Source: Burkholderia sp. IMCC1007 (GTDB lineage: Bacteria; Pseudomonadota; Gammaproteobacteria; Burkholderiales; Burkholderiaceae). From it: DNA of 64,000 nucleotides. The position numbers and the translations under genes were made by a program. Of the stretch, positions 10,241 through 19,153 are shown piece after piece. The notes below the pieces were generated by a model. The model was not told where the DNA came from, ran no database searches, and saw only the letters and a program-made list of their open reading frames with translations. Each line of letters starts with the position of its first letter. Within the stretch, counting starts at the first letter, position 1. The stretch is from assembly GCF_027257875.1 (NCBI RefSeq), contig NZ_JAPVQY010000004.1:1-64000 (forward strand), written 5' to 3'.

Positions 10241-12310
10241 ATGATCCGCCGCATGAACAAACCCGCCTCTTCCCCCTGGTCCGCGCTCGACACCGCGATC
10301 GCCCGCGGACGCGACGCGCTCGCGCGTCTACAGCAGCCCGACGGCAGCTGGTGTTTCGAACTCGAGTCCGATGCGACGATCACCGCGGAATACATCCTGA
10401 TGATGCATTTCATGGACCGCATCGACGACGCGCGCCAGGAAAAGATGGCCCGCTACCTGCGCGCGATCCAGCGGCTCGACACGCATGGCGGGTGGGACCT
10501 GTACGTCGACGGCGAGCCGGACGTGTCGTGCAGCGTGAAGGCGTACTTCGCGCTGAAGGCGGCCGGCGACAGCGAGCATGCGCCGCACATGATCCGTGCG
10601 CGCGACGCGATCCTGAAGCTCGGCGGCGCGGCGCGCTCGAACGTGTTCACGCGCATCCTGCTCGCGACGTTCGGCCAGGTGCCGTGGCGCGCGGCGCCGT
10701 TCATGCCGATCGAATTCGTGCTGTTCCCGAAGTGGGTGCCGATCTCGATGTACAAGGTCGCGTACTGGGCGCGCACGACGATGGTGCCGCTGCTCGTGCT
10801 GTGCTCGCTGAAGGCGCGTGCGCGCAATCCGCGCAATATCGCGATCCCCGAGCTGTTCGTCACGCCGCCCGACCAGGAACGCCATTACTTCCCGCCCGCG
10901 CGCGGGATGCGCCGCGCGTTCCTCGCGCTCGATCGCGTGGTTCGCCACGTCGAGCCGCTGCTGCCGAAACGTCTGCGGCAACGCGCGATCCGGCATGCCG
11001 AAGCGTGGTGCGCGGAGCGGATGAACGGCGAAGACGGGCTCGGCGGAATCTTTCCGCCGATCGTGTACAGCTATCAGATGATGGACGTGCTCGGCTACCC
11101 GGAAGATCATCCGCTGCGCCGCGACTGCGAGAACGCACTGGAGAAGCTGCTGGTCACGCGGCCCGACGGCAGCGTGTACTGCCAGCCGTGCCTGTCGCCG
11201 GTATGGGATACCGCGTGGAGCACGATGGCGCTCGAACAGGCACGCGGCGTGGCCATGCCGGAAGCGGGCGAACCGGGCGGCGCACTCGATGAACTCGACG
11301 CACGCATCGCACGCGCATACGACTGGCTGGCCGAGCGCCAGGTCAACGACCTGCGCGGCGACTGGATCGAGAACGCGCCCGCCGACACGCAGCCGGGCGG
11401 CTGGGCATTCCAGTATGCGAACCCGTACTACCCCGACATCGACGACAGCGCGGTCGTCACCGCGATGCTCGATCGCCGCGGCCGCACGCATCGCCGCGCG
11501 GACGGCTCGCATCCGTATGCGGCCCGGGTCGCGCGCGCACTGGACTGGATGCGCGCGCTGCAATCGCGCAACGGCGGCTTCGCGGCGTTCGACGCGGATT
11601 GCGACCGCATGTACCTGAACGCGATCCCGTTCGCCGATCACGGTGCGCTGCTCGATCCGCCGACCGAAGACGTGTCGGGCCGCGTGCTGCTGTGCTTCGG
11701 CGTGACGAAGCGCGCGGACGACCGCGCATCGCTCGCGCGCGCGATCGACTACGTGAAGCGCACGCAGCAGCCGGACGGCAGCTGGTGGGGCCGCTGGGGC
11801 ACGAACTATCTGTATGGCACGTGGAGCGTACTCGCGGGCCTCGCGCTTGCCGGCGAAGACGCGTCGCAGCCGTACATCGCGCGCGCGCTCGCGTGGTTGC
11901 GCGCGCGCCAGCATGCGGACGGCGGCTGGGGCGAAACGAACGACAGCTACATCGACCCGGCGCTTGCCGGCACCAACGGCGGCGAAAGCACGTCGAACTG
12001 CACCGCATGGGCGCTGCTCGCGCAGATGGCGTTCGGCGACTGCGAGTCCGACTCGGTGAAGCGCGGCATCGCGTATCTGCAATCGGTGCAGCAGGACGAC
12101 GGTTTCTGGTGGCACCGGTCGCACAACGCTCCGGGCTTTCCGCGCATCTTCTACCTGAAGTATCACGGCTACACCGCGTACTTCCCGCTGTGGGCGCTCG
12201 CACGCTATCGGCGGCTCGCCGGCGCGAAGGATGCGGGCGCAGCCATGTCGCGTGCGTCGTCTACGTCCGGCGTACCCGCCGCACGCGCCACCGACAGCGC
12301 ACCCGCCTGA
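10241..12310 (+). CDS. shc: Squalene-hopene cyclase (stand-alone paralog)
   Basis: Membrane-associated monotopic enzyme that cyclises squalene to hopene/hopanol, the first step of hopanoid synthesis. The 689-aa length fits the family. It contains repeated QW motifs (for example QQPDGSWCFELES near the start, QQPDGSWWGRWGTNY, RQHADGGWGETNDSY, QQDDGFWWHRS) and the catalytic acid DxDD as D399-I-D-D402 in YYPDIDDSAVV. Ser follows DxDD where most SHCs have Thr. A second ATG at 10253 is an equally plausible start. No hpn genes are nearby. Two squalene-hopene cyclase genes are known in B. cenocepacia, and this looks like the solitary one. Regulation by the divergent TetR gene is likely; TATAAA at 10218-10223 may be its -10 element. 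Confidence 0.93.
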   Translation: MIRRMNKPASSPWSALDTAIARGRDALARLQQPDGSWCFELESDATITAEYILMMHFMDRIDDARQEKMARYLRAIQRLDTHGGWDLYVDGEPDVSCSVKAYFALKAAGDSEHAPHMIRARDAILKLGGAARSNVFTRILLATFGQVPWRAAPFMPIEFVLFPKWVPISMYKVAYWARTTMVPLLVLCSLKARARNPRNIAIPELFVTPPDQERHYFPPARGMRRAFLALDRVVRHVEPLLPKRLRQRAIRHAEAWCAERMNGEDGLGGIFPPIVYSYQMMDVLGYPEDHPLRRDCENALEKLLVTRPDGSVYCQPCLSPVWDTAWSTMALEQARGVAMPEAGEPGGALDELDARIARAYDWLAERQVNDLRGDWIENAPADTQPGGWAFQYANPYYPDIDDSAVVTAMLDRRGRTHRRADGSHPYAARVARALDWMRALQSRNGGFAAFDADCDRMYLNAIPFADHGALLDPPTEDVSGRVLLCFGVTKRADDRASLARAIDYVKRTQQPDGSWWGRWGTNYLYGTWSVLAGLALAGEDASQPYIARALAWLRARQHADGGWGETNDSYIDPALAGTNGGESTSNCTAWALLAQMAFGDCESDSVKRGIAYLQSVQQDDGFWWHRSHNAPGFPRIFYLKYHGYTAYFPLWALARYRRLAGAKDAGAAMSRASSTSGVPAARATDSAPA

Positions 12311-12394
12311 GCCGGCACCCCGGCCGAAACGGCAATGCGCCGGCACGCCTGACGGCGTCCGGCGCGATCAACGCGGTTCCCCTTCCCTTCCCCC

Positions 12395-13309
12395 TTACGC
12401 GTCGCGCGGCGCCCGCAACCGCGCGAACGCGTCGCGCAAGTCCGCACAGAATGCGTCGCCGATCATCGACAGCGGCTGCGACGCGGACGTCACCAGATAG
12501 AAATGATCGGGCACGGCCGGCTCGAACGGCTTGACGGCCACGCGCTGCCCCGCATACGCGGCCGTCACCGGATCGATCAACGCGACGCCCGCGCCGTTCG
12601 CGACGAACGCGACGATCGTCTGCGACAACTGCGCCTCGATCGACAGCACGCGCGACACGCCGGCCTCGACGAACACGCGATCGATCGCGCTGCGCGCCTC
12701 GAAACTCGGCGGAAACGAAATGAACGGTTCGTCGCGCAGGTCCGCAGGCTGCACCACGCGCTTGCGCGCGAGCCGGTGTCCGCGCGGCACGATGCAGCAC
12801 ATCGCCGCTTCCGCGAGCCGTTCGCTGCGCACCGCCGGATGCGGCACGGGCTCGGCGATCAGCCCGACGTCGCACTGCCCTGACGCGACCTTGTCGACGA
12901 CCGTCGACGCACTGTGCGCGAGCAGCGTGATGTCGACGCCCGGATGCGCGCCCGAGAAGCGCGTGACGAGCTCCGGCAGCAGGTCGAGCGCCACGGCGGG
13001 CGAGCCGGCCACGCGCAGCGTGCCGCGCCGCATCGCGCGGATCTGCTCGGCGGCCTGCGCGACCCGGTCGAGCCCGACGAACGCGCGCTCGACCTCCTCG
13101 TACAGCACGCGCGCCTGCGCGGTGGGCGTGAAACGCCCCTGCTCGCGCTCGAACAGCACGAAGCCGACACGATCCTCGAGATCGGCGATGAGCCGGCTCA
13201 CGGCCGGCTGCGAGATATGCAGGTCGCGTGCCGCGCGCGTGACGGTATGGCGCTGCATCACCGCGCGGAACGCTTCGATCTGGCGAATTCTGAGCGAAGG
13301 CGTGGTCAT
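12395..13309 (-). CDS. LysR family regulator, OccR/NocR-like context
   Basis: A 304-aa LysR-type regulator. The N-terminal winged HTH (about 7-65) reads LRIRQIEAFRAVMQ and DLHISQPAVSRLIADLED, and is followed by the periplasmic-binding-protein-like effector domain (about 92-295). It is divergent from the three-gene flavin/iron-sulfur dehydrogenase set across about 150 bp, the standard arrangement for a LysR activator of an adjacent operon. OccR and NocR of Agrobacterium occupy the same place beside opine oxidase and binding-protein genes, so an amino-acid derivative is the likely co-inducer. It is convergent with the shc gene. Confidence 0.9.
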   Translation of the reverse strand: MTTPSLRIRQIEAFRAVMQRHTVTRAARDLHISQPAVSRLIADLEDRVGFVLFEREQGRFTPTAQARVLYEEVERAFVGLDRVAQAAEQIRAMRRGTLRVAGSPAVALDLLPELVTRFSGAHPGVDITLLAHSASTVVDKVASGQCDVGLIAEPVPHPAVRSERLAEAAMCCIVPRGHRLARKRVVQPADLRDEPFISFPPSFEARSAIDRVFVEAGVSRVLSIEAQLSQTIVAFVANGAGVALIDPVTAAYAGQRVAVKPFEPAVPDHFYLVTSASQPLSMIGDAFCADLRDAFARLRAPRDA

Positions 13310-13458
13310 AACATTGGATTATGGGTCGTTGATCAAGCTGTATTGGACAGTCTATTTTGCCTGCCCGAACATCGGTTCCGCAACGCACTGAAAGACAGGA
13401 ACCGCGCCATCATGGCCCATAACACGAAGACATCGCCCCATCACAACCGGAGCCGCAC

Positions 13459-14583
13459 ATGACCGTGCGTCGCTTCGACGTCGTCGTGGCCGGCGGCGGT
13501 CTCGTCGGCATGGCGCTCGCGTGGGGCATCGCGCGGCTCGGCAAGCGCGTGGCCGTGTGCGACGGCGACGACATCGCATATCGCGCGGCACGCGGCAACT
13601 TCGGGCTGGTGTGGGTACAGGGCAAGGGCGGACGCTGCCTGCCGTACGCGCGCTGGTCGCGCGAATCGTCCGAGCGCTGGCACGCATTCGCCGCGCAATT
13701 GCAGCGCGCGACCGGCGTGGACTGCGGGTTCGAGCGCCCGGGCGGAATCGAACTCTTCGAACACGATGCCGAGCTGGAAAACGCGACCGCGCTGCTCGAC
13801 TCGCTGCATCGGCAGGACGCGGCGCTGTCGTACGACGTGCTCGATCCGGCCGCGCTGCGCAAACGGATTCCGGCCGCGTCGCCGACGCTGGCCGGCGCGC
13901 TGTGGTCGCCGAACGACGGGCATGCGAATCCGCTCTACACGCTGCGCGCGATGCTGCAGGCGTTCCTGCAAAGCGGCGGCGTGTACCTGCCGCGCAACGA
14001 AGTCACCGAGATTCGTCCGCGCGCCGCGCGCTTCGACATCGATACGCGCGAAGGCCCGCTCGAAGCCGGGCGCGTGGTGCTCGCGGCCGGCCTCGACAAC
14101 GCACGGCTCGCACCGATGGTCGACATGCTCGCGCCGATCGCGCCGCTGCGCGGCCAGATCATGGTGACGGAGCGCCTCGCACCGTTTCTCGCCTATCCGA
14201 CGCTGGTCGTGCGCCAGACGCCGGAAGGCTCGGTCCTGCTCGGCGACTCGGCCGAAGACGTCGGCTTCGACGACGGCCAGACGCGCCCCGCGATGGTCGA
14301 CATCGCACGCCGCGCACGCGCCGCGTTTCCGGCACTCGCGCGCGCACGAATCGTGCGCGCGTGGGGCGCGCTGCGCATCATGACGCCCGACGGGCTGCCG
14401 GTCTACGAGGAATCGACCCGGCACCCCGGCGCGTTCGTCGCGATCTGCCATAGCGGCGTGACGCTCGCGGCCGCGCATGCCGATCTCGTCGCGCCGTGGA
14501 TCGCGGGCGACACCGCGCCGGCCGACCTGTCCGCCTTCACCACCGCGCGCTTTGCCGCGCCCACGGATGCCCGGCATGTTTGA
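13459..14583 (+). CDS. FAD-dependent oxidoreductase, DAO family (OoxB/HcnC-like beta subunit)
   Basis: A 374-aa flavoprotein of the D-amino-acid oxidase fold. The N-terminal FAD-binding Rossmann motif is AGGGLVGMALAWGIARLG (about residues 11-28), and the C-terminal part contains RAWGALRIMTPDGLPVYEE, which caps the flavin. It oxidises the C-N bond of an amino or imino acid. With the two following genes (overlapping stops and starts) it forms the three-subunit dehydrogenase layout shared by opine oxidases, HcnABC hydrogen cyanide synthase and heteromeric D-hydroxyproline dehydrogenases. Gene order here (DAO subunit, ferredoxin-like, large flavoprotein) differs from hcnABC. The substrate is not determinable from sequence alone. 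Confidence 0.85.
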   Translation: MTVRRFDVVVAGGGLVGMALAWGIARLGKRVAVCDGDDIAYRAARGNFGLVWVQGKGGRCLPYARWSRESSERWHAFAAQLQRATGVDCGFERPGGIELFEHDAELENATALLDSLHRQDAALSYDVLDPAALRKRIPAASPTLAGALWSPNDGHANPLYTLRAMLQAFLQSGGVYLPRNEVTEIRPRAARFDIDTREGPLEAGRVVLAAGLDNARLAPMVDMLAPIAPLRGQIMVTERLAPFLAYPTLVVRQTPEGSVLLGDSAEDVGFDDGQTRPAMVDIARRARAAFPALARARIVRAWGALRIMTPDGLPVYEESTRHPGAFVAICHSGVTLAAAHADLVAPWIAGDTAPADLSAFTTARFAAPTDARHV

Positions 14584-14875
14584 ATCCATCGTTCCCGCCG
14601 CCGCGACGCTCGCGCGCGTGCGGATCCATATCGACGGCACGCCGCACGACGTGCCCGCGCATTACAGCGTCGCGGCCGCGATGCTCGCCGCCGGCGCCAC
14701 GGCATGCCGCACGAGCGCGGTGAGCGGTGCGCCGCGCGGCCCGTTCTGCATGATGGGCGTGTGCTTCGACTGCCTCGTCGAAGTCGACGGCGTGCCCAAC
14801 GTGCAGGGCTGCATGACGCCCGTACGCGACGGCATGCAGGTATGCGCGATGCACGGCAAGGCGAGGCTCGCATGA
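14576..14875 (+). CDS. (2Fe-2S)-binding small subunit, HcnA-like
   Basis: A 99-aa electron-transfer subunit. The cluster-binding region reads PFCMMGVCFDC (C-x4-C-x2-C), with a further Cys in VQGCMTPV and one upstream (ACRTS), matching the Fer2_4 fold of HcnA and opine oxidase small subunits. ATG at 14576 overlaps the end of the preceding gene; ATG at 14567 is an in-frame alternative. Its stop overlaps the start of the next gene as ATGA. It presumably shuttles electrons between the two flavoprotein subunits. Confidence 0.85.
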   Translation: MFESIVPAAATLARVRIHIDGTPHDVPAHYSVAAAMLAAGATACRTSAVSGAPRGPFCMMGVCFDCLVEVDGVPNVQGCMTPVRDGMQVCAMHGKARLA

Positions 14876-16308
14876 CGCGCCGCCAGTACGACCTGCTGAT
14901 CGTCGGCGCCGGGCCGGCCGGGATGGCGGCGGCCACCGCCGCGCGCAGCGCGGGGCTGTCGGTCGTCGTCGCCGATGAAGGCGGCGCGCCCGGCGGCCAG
15001 ATCTATCGCAACGTCGCGGACGCGCCGCCGACGCTCGCGCGATGGCTCGGCAAGGACTACGAAGCAGGCCGCCCGCTCGTCGACGGGCTGCTCGCGAGCG
15101 GCGCGCACTATCTGCCGCGCAGCATGGTGTGGCAGATCGCGCTCGAACCGGAACCGGTCGCGATGCTCACGCAAAGCGGCCCGTCGGGCGGCACGCTCGA
15201 AATCGGCGCGCGCGCGGTACTGATTGCAACCGGCGCGCAGGAACGCCCGTGGCCGGTGCGCGGCTGGACCTTGCCCGGCGTGATGGGCGTGGGCGCCGCA
15301 CAAACCCTGCTGAAATCGTCGGGGCTCGCGCCGTCGGCCGACACCGTGCTCGCGGGCAGCGGCCCGCTGCTGTGGCTGTTCGCCGCGCAGTTGCTGCATG
15401 CGGGCCGGCGCGTGCGCGCGCTGGTCGACACGACGCCGCGCGACGCATGGCGCCACGCGCTGCCGCATGCGCTGCCCGCGCTGCGCGGCGCCGACTATCT
15501 GCTCAAGGGCTGGCGCATGCTGCGCACGGTGCGCAACGCCGGTATTCCGGTCTATCGCGGCGCGACTGGCGTGCGCATCGACGGCGACGGCCGCGCGCAG
15601 CACCTTCGCTTCGTCGACGCGGACGGCATCGTGCAATCGCTCGACACGTCGCTCGTGCTGCTCCATCAGGGCGTGATTCCGTCGACGCAGCTCGCACGCT
15701 CGCTCGGCTGCGCGCATGCATGGGACGAACGCGCGGCGTGCTGGCGGCCGCAATGCGACGCGCGCGGGCGCAGCAGCGTCGCGCACGTCTGGATCGCCGG
15801 CGACGGCGCGGGCATCGGCGGCGCGCAGGCCGCGGCGGTCGCGGGCGAAGTGTCGGCGCTCGACATCGCGGCCGCGCTCGGCGCACTCGAGCGTCACGCG
15901 CAACACGCACGCGAGCGCCCGCTGCGGCACGCGTTGCGCCGCCATCTCGCGGTGCGTCCGCTGCTCGATGCGCTGTACACGCCGAGCGCCGCATTGCGGC
16001 GCCCCGACGGCGACACGATCGTATGCCGCTGCGAGGAAATCACGGCCGGCGAGATCCGCGAGCTCGCGGCGCTCGGCTGCCAGGGGCCGAACCAGATGAA
16101 GGCGTTCACGCGCTGCGGGATGGGCCCGTGCCAGGGACGCTGGTGCGGCACCACGGTCGGCGAACTGATCGCCGACGTGCAGCAGCGCGACGTCGGCGAC
16201 GTGGGTCACTACCGGATCCGCGCGCCGATCAAGCCGATCACCGTCGGCGAGATGGCCGACGCCCTCGAACTGTCGAACGATTTCCAGCGCGGCGAATTCC
16301 CGAGCTGA
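14872..16308 (+). CDS. FAD/NAD(P)-binding oxidoreductase with C-terminal (2Fe-2S) BFD-like domain (OoxA/HcnB-like alpha subunit)
   Basis: A 478-aa pyridine-nucleotide-disulfide-type flavoprotein. The N-terminal dinucleotide motif is LLIVGAGPAGMAAATAA (about 8-24), a second nucleotide-binding stretch is VLAGSGPLLWLFAAQLL (about 155-171), and WIAGDGAGIGGAQAA (about 307-321) is the FAD-closing motif. The C-terminus has the BFD-like [2Fe-2S] cysteines: IVCRCEEIT, then TRCGMGPCQGRWC. This architecture is that of opine oxidase subunit A, HcnB and the large subunit of heteromeric D-hydroxyproline dehydrogenases. The ATGA overlap with the upstream gene indicates translational coupling. Confidence 0.87.
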   Translation: MTRRQYDLLIVGAGPAGMAAATAARSAGLSVVVADEGGAPGGQIYRNVADAPPTLARWLGKDYEAGRPLVDGLLASGAHYLPRSMVWQIALEPEPVAMLTQSGPSGGTLEIGARAVLIATGAQERPWPVRGWTLPGVMGVGAAQTLLKSSGLAPSADTVLAGSGPLLWLFAAQLLHAGRRVRALVDTTPRDAWRHALPHALPALRGADYLLKGWRMLRTVRNAGIPVYRGATGVRIDGDGRAQHLRFVDADGIVQSLDTSLVLLHQGVIPSTQLARSLGCAHAWDERAACWRPQCDARGRSSVAHVWIAGDGAGIGGAQAAAVAGEVSALDIAAALGALERHAQHARERPLRHALRRHLAVRPLLDALYTPSAALRRPDGDTIVCRCEEITAGEIRELAALGCQGPNQMKAFTRCGMGPCQGRWCGTTVGELIADVQQRDVGDVGHYRIRAPIKPITVGEMADALELSNDFQRGEFPS

Positions 16309-16360
16309 CGCGCCCCCCCACGCTACCCCCAACGCTAGTCCACACGAACGGAGCCTGATC

Positions 16361-17149
16361 ATGAAGAACAAGACGCGCATCACGATACTGCTGTCCGCGG
16401 CCGCGATGGCCTTCGCGACGCTCGCCTCGGCGAAGGAATGGACGACGATCCGCATCGGCGTCGACCCCACCTACCCGCCGTTCGAATCGACCGCGACCGA
16501 CGGCAGCGTCAAAGGGTTCGACATCGATCTCGGCAATGCGCTGTGCGCGAAGCTCAACGCGAAATGCGTATGGGTGTCGAGCAGCTTCGACGGGCTGATC
16601 CCGGGGCTGCAGGCGCGCAAGTTCGACGTGATCCTGTCGTCGATGGCCGCGACCGAACAGCGCCGCCAGCAGATCGACTTCACCGATCGCCTGTACCGCA
16701 ACCAGACGCGACTGATCGCGCGCACCGGCTCGGGGCTGCTGCCCGACGCGGCGAAGCTCGCGGGCAAGCGCGTCGCGGTCGAACAGGGGACGATCCAGGA
16801 AACCTATGCGCGCGAGAAATGGGCGGCGGCGAAGGTCGAGGTGGTGCCGTATCCGAGCTACGACCAGGCGTATGCGGACCTCGTGACCGGGCGCGTCGAC
16901 GGCGTGCTGATGGATGCGGTGCAGGGCCAGCTCGGCTTCCTGTCGACGCCGCGCGGCAAGGGCTTCTCGTTCGCGGGGGGCGTCGTGTTCGACCCGAAGA
17001 TCATGGGCAACGGCGACGCGGCCGGCGTGCGCAAGGCGGACACCGACCTGCGCGACGCGTTGAACCGCGCGATCGCGCAGATTCGCAGCGACGGCACGTA
17101 CAACAAGATCCAGTCGAAGTACTTCGACTTCGACATGTACGGGAATTGA
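16361..17149 (+). CDS. ABC transporter substrate-binding protein, basic amino acid/opine type
   Basis: A 262-aa periplasmic binding protein of family 3 (ArgT/HisJ/OccT-like). The signal peptide ends at about residue 24 (TLASA-KEW). The mature protein starts with RIGVDPTYPPFESTATDG, the classic family-3 signature, followed by GFDIDLGNALCAKL. RTGSGLL and VDGVLMDAVQGQLG line the expected amino-acid site. It lies 52 bp after the dehydrogenase large subunit and is probably in the same operon, so the dehydrogenase substrate is likely an amino acid or amino-acid conjugate. No permease or ATPase gene is linked to it here, so it must borrow one. Confidence 0.9.
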   Translation: MKNKTRITILLSAAAMAFATLASAKEWTTIRIGVDPTYPPFESTATDGSVKGFDIDLGNALCAKLNAKCVWVSSSFDGLIPGLQARKFDVILSSMAATEQRRQQIDFTDRLYRNQTRLIARTGSGLLPDAAKLAGKRVAVEQGTIQETYAREKWAAAKVEVVPYPSYDQAYADLVTGRVDGVLMDAVQGQLGFLSTPRGKGFSFAGGVVFDPKIMGNGDAAGVRKADTDLRDALNRAIAQIRSDGTYNKIQSKYFDFDMYGN

Positions 17150-17180
17150 CGCAAGCATGCGTATCGCGCAGCCGCGCGTG

Positions 17181-17207
17181 CCCGCCGCAAAGCCAGCGAG
17201 CGGCGGG
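17181..17207 (+). terminator. Hairpin after the binding-protein gene
   Basis: A perfect 8-bp stem, CCCGCCGC / GCGGCGGG, with an 11-nt loop, 31 bp after the stop at 17149. It lies between convergent genes. There is no T-tract, so intrinsic termination is uncertain. Confidence 0.4.
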
Positions 17208-17307
17208 TAAGCATGCGGCGGAGGGAAGTGCGCGGAAGTACGCGGAAAAAGCGCGAACGGCAGGAACGGCAGCGTTCCGGCGCGCGGCCGGCGTCAGGCG
17301 TCAGGCT

Positions 17308-17997
17308 TCACGCTTCGCGCTCGTAGCGCTGCATCACTTCGTACCAGATCTCGCTGACCTTCCTCGCGATGGCGTCCGCGGTCGGAAACGCGTCGACCAG
17401 CACCGCGTCGTTCGCGACGAAGCGCTCGCGCAGCGATTCGATCGTCATCGTGATCAGGATGCGGATCGTGCCTGCATATTCGATGCGCTCGGCGCCGACG
17501 AATTCGCGGCCGCGCCGCCGCCCCGAAACATGCACGATCTTCATCGCCCATTGTTCGTTGCGCCGTTCGCGGACCTTGCGCAGCGCTTCGTTGCGATGGA
17601 TCGCGGCGAACAGGTTCGCGTTGGCCGCATAGGCGCGCGAGTACCACGTGTTGGCTTCGAGGATCGCATCGAACGTCGACAGCTCGCGCGAGCTGCTGAC
17701 GCGGGTGCCCTCGATGTATTCGAAGAACAGGTCGAGCACCTCGAAGATGCAGTCGTCGATGTCCTTGAAGTGGTTGTAGAAGGTGCTGCGCGCCAGCCCG
17801 GACTGGGCCAGCACGAATTCGACGGTGGGGTTCTGCGCGGAATGTTCCTGCAGGAAGCGCGCCGCGATCGTCATGAACACGTACCGGGTGCGCTCCCGCT
17901 TCGACAACGACCGATCCAGGGTCTTGCGGCCCAGCATCTCCTCGAATCGCAGGGATGAAGGTTCGCTGCCCACCCCGGAAAGCGAGTCTGCCGTCAT
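17308..17997 (-). CDS. TetR family transcriptional regulator
   Basis: A 229-aa regulator. The HTH occupies about residues 35-80 (RYVFMTIAARFLQEH, then VEFVLAQSGLARSTFYNHFKDID), preceded by a charged extension. The ligand-binding half is helical and not diagnostic. ATG at 17997 has GGGGGAAG about 6 nt upstream. It lies downstream of the eight-gene Dpp/crotonase operon on the same strand after a 140-bp gap, so it may regulate that operon or be read through from it. No operator was recognised. Confidence 0.87.
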   Translation of the reverse strand: MTADSLSGVGSEPSSLRFEEMLGRKTLDRSLSKRERTRYVFMTIAARFLQEHSAQNPTVEFVLAQSGLARSTFYNHFKDIDDCIFEVLDLFFEYIEGTRVSSSRELSTFDAILEANTWYSRAYAANANLFAAIHRNEALRKVRERRNEQWAMKIVHVSGRRRGREFVGAERIEYAGTIRILITMTIESLRERFVANDAVLVDAFPTADAIARKVSEIWYEVMQRYEREA

Positions 17998-18136
17998 CGA
18001 CTTCCCCCGTTACGCCTGTGAAAACGGCGATTATACCGAACGCGATCGTGCGACTTTTCGCGTGACGCCGCGCGCCCGGGCGCGGCCGTGCCGCGACATG
18101 CAGGCAGCAACGGCGCGCGTACGCACGCGATGCCGG

Positions 18137-19153
18137 TCACGCGAAATGACATGCGACCTGCTGCGGCGAGCCGGACCTCGACACCAGCGGCGGCACCGCT
18201 TGCGCGCACTCGGGCCGCGCCATCCAGCAGCGCGTGCGGAACCGGCAGCCCGACGGCGGATCGGTCGGGCGCGGCAATTCGCCGGCCAGCACGCGCGGCT
18301 GACGGCTGCGCTCGGTGTGCGGGTCGGGTGCGTTCGCGCTGTCGACGAGCGCCTGCGTGTACGGGTGACGCGGCGCTTGCAGCACATCCGCGGCCCGGCC
18401 CGATTCGACCACGCGCCCCATGTACATCACCGCGATGTCGTGCGACACGTTGGCCACGACCGCCAGATCGTGCGAGACGAACACGTACGACACGGCAAGC
18501 TCGTCCTGCAGTTCGCGCAGCAGGTTCACGACCTGGGCCTGCACCGACACGTCGAGGGCCGACACCGGCTCGTCGCAGATCACGGCGCGTGCGGGCCGCA
18601 CGAGCGCGCGCGCAATGCCGACGCGCTGCAGCTGGCCGCCCGACAGCGAAAACGGATAGCGCTTCGCGTGCGCCGCATGCAGGCCGACTCGTTCGAGCAT
18701 GGCGACCGCCCGCGCGTCGCGCTCGCCCTTCGGCACGTGCGGCTCGTGGATGTCGAGCGGCTCGCGCACGATCTCGCCGATCGTCAGCCGCGGGTTGAGC
18801 GCCGTGTACGGCGACTGGAACACCATCTGCACGTCGCGCATGACCGCGCGCCAGTGCTGGCCGCGCAGCGTCGACACGTCGACGCCGCCGACCCGCAGCG
18901 TGCCTGCGGACGGCGCCAGAATGCCGACCAGCATGCGCGACAACGTCGACTTGCCGCAGCCCGACTCGCCGACGATGCCGAGCGTGCGCCCGCGCGCGAG
19001 CGACAGCGACACGTCGTTGACCGCGTCGAGCGTGACCGCCCTGGCCGGCCACGGTCGTGGCAGGCGGAAGCGCCGTCCGAGGCCGGTCGCGCACAGCACC
19101 GGCGTTTCGTCGACGCCGTGCGTTGCGTTCGCAACATCAAGCGCGTTCTGCAT
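18137..19153 (-). CDS. Oligopeptide/dipeptide ABC transporter ATP-binding protein, DppF/OppF type
   Basis: A 338-aa cytosolic ATPase. Walker A is GESGCGKST (about residue 55), the ABC signature is SLSGGQLQRVGIARAL, and Walker B is AVICDEPVSALDV. The C-terminal oligopeptide-transporter extension has cysteines in GCRFRTRCWMARPEC. Its start overlaps the preceding DppD-type gene by 17 bp. It is the last gene of the eight-gene operon. Confidence 0.92.
   Translation of the reverse strand: MQNALDVANATHGVDETPVLCATGLGRRFRLPRPWPARAVTLDAVNDVSLSLARGRTLGIVGESGCGKSTLSRMLVGILAPSAGTLRVGGVDVSTLRGQHWRAVMRDVQMVFQSPYTALNPRLTIGEIVREPLDIHEPHVPKGERDARAVAMLERVGLHAAHAKRYPFSLSGGQLQRVGIARALVRPARAVICDEPVSALDVSVQAQVVNLLRELQDELAVSYVFVSHDLAVVANVSHDIAVMYMGRVVESGRAADVLQAPRHPYTQALVDSANAPDPHTERSRQPRVLAGELPRPTDPPSGCRFRTRCWMARPECAQAVPPLVSRSGSPQQVACHFA

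Noticed and set aside
10328-12346. A long minus-strand frame opposite shc
   Set aside because: Arg/His-rich shadow composition and no homology; shc has all its QW and DxDD motifs on the plus strand.
13459-16308. hcnABC hydrogen cyanide synthase
   Set aside because: Same fold set, but gene order differs from hcnABC, and the adjacent binding protein and LysR gene point to amino-acid or opine oxidation.
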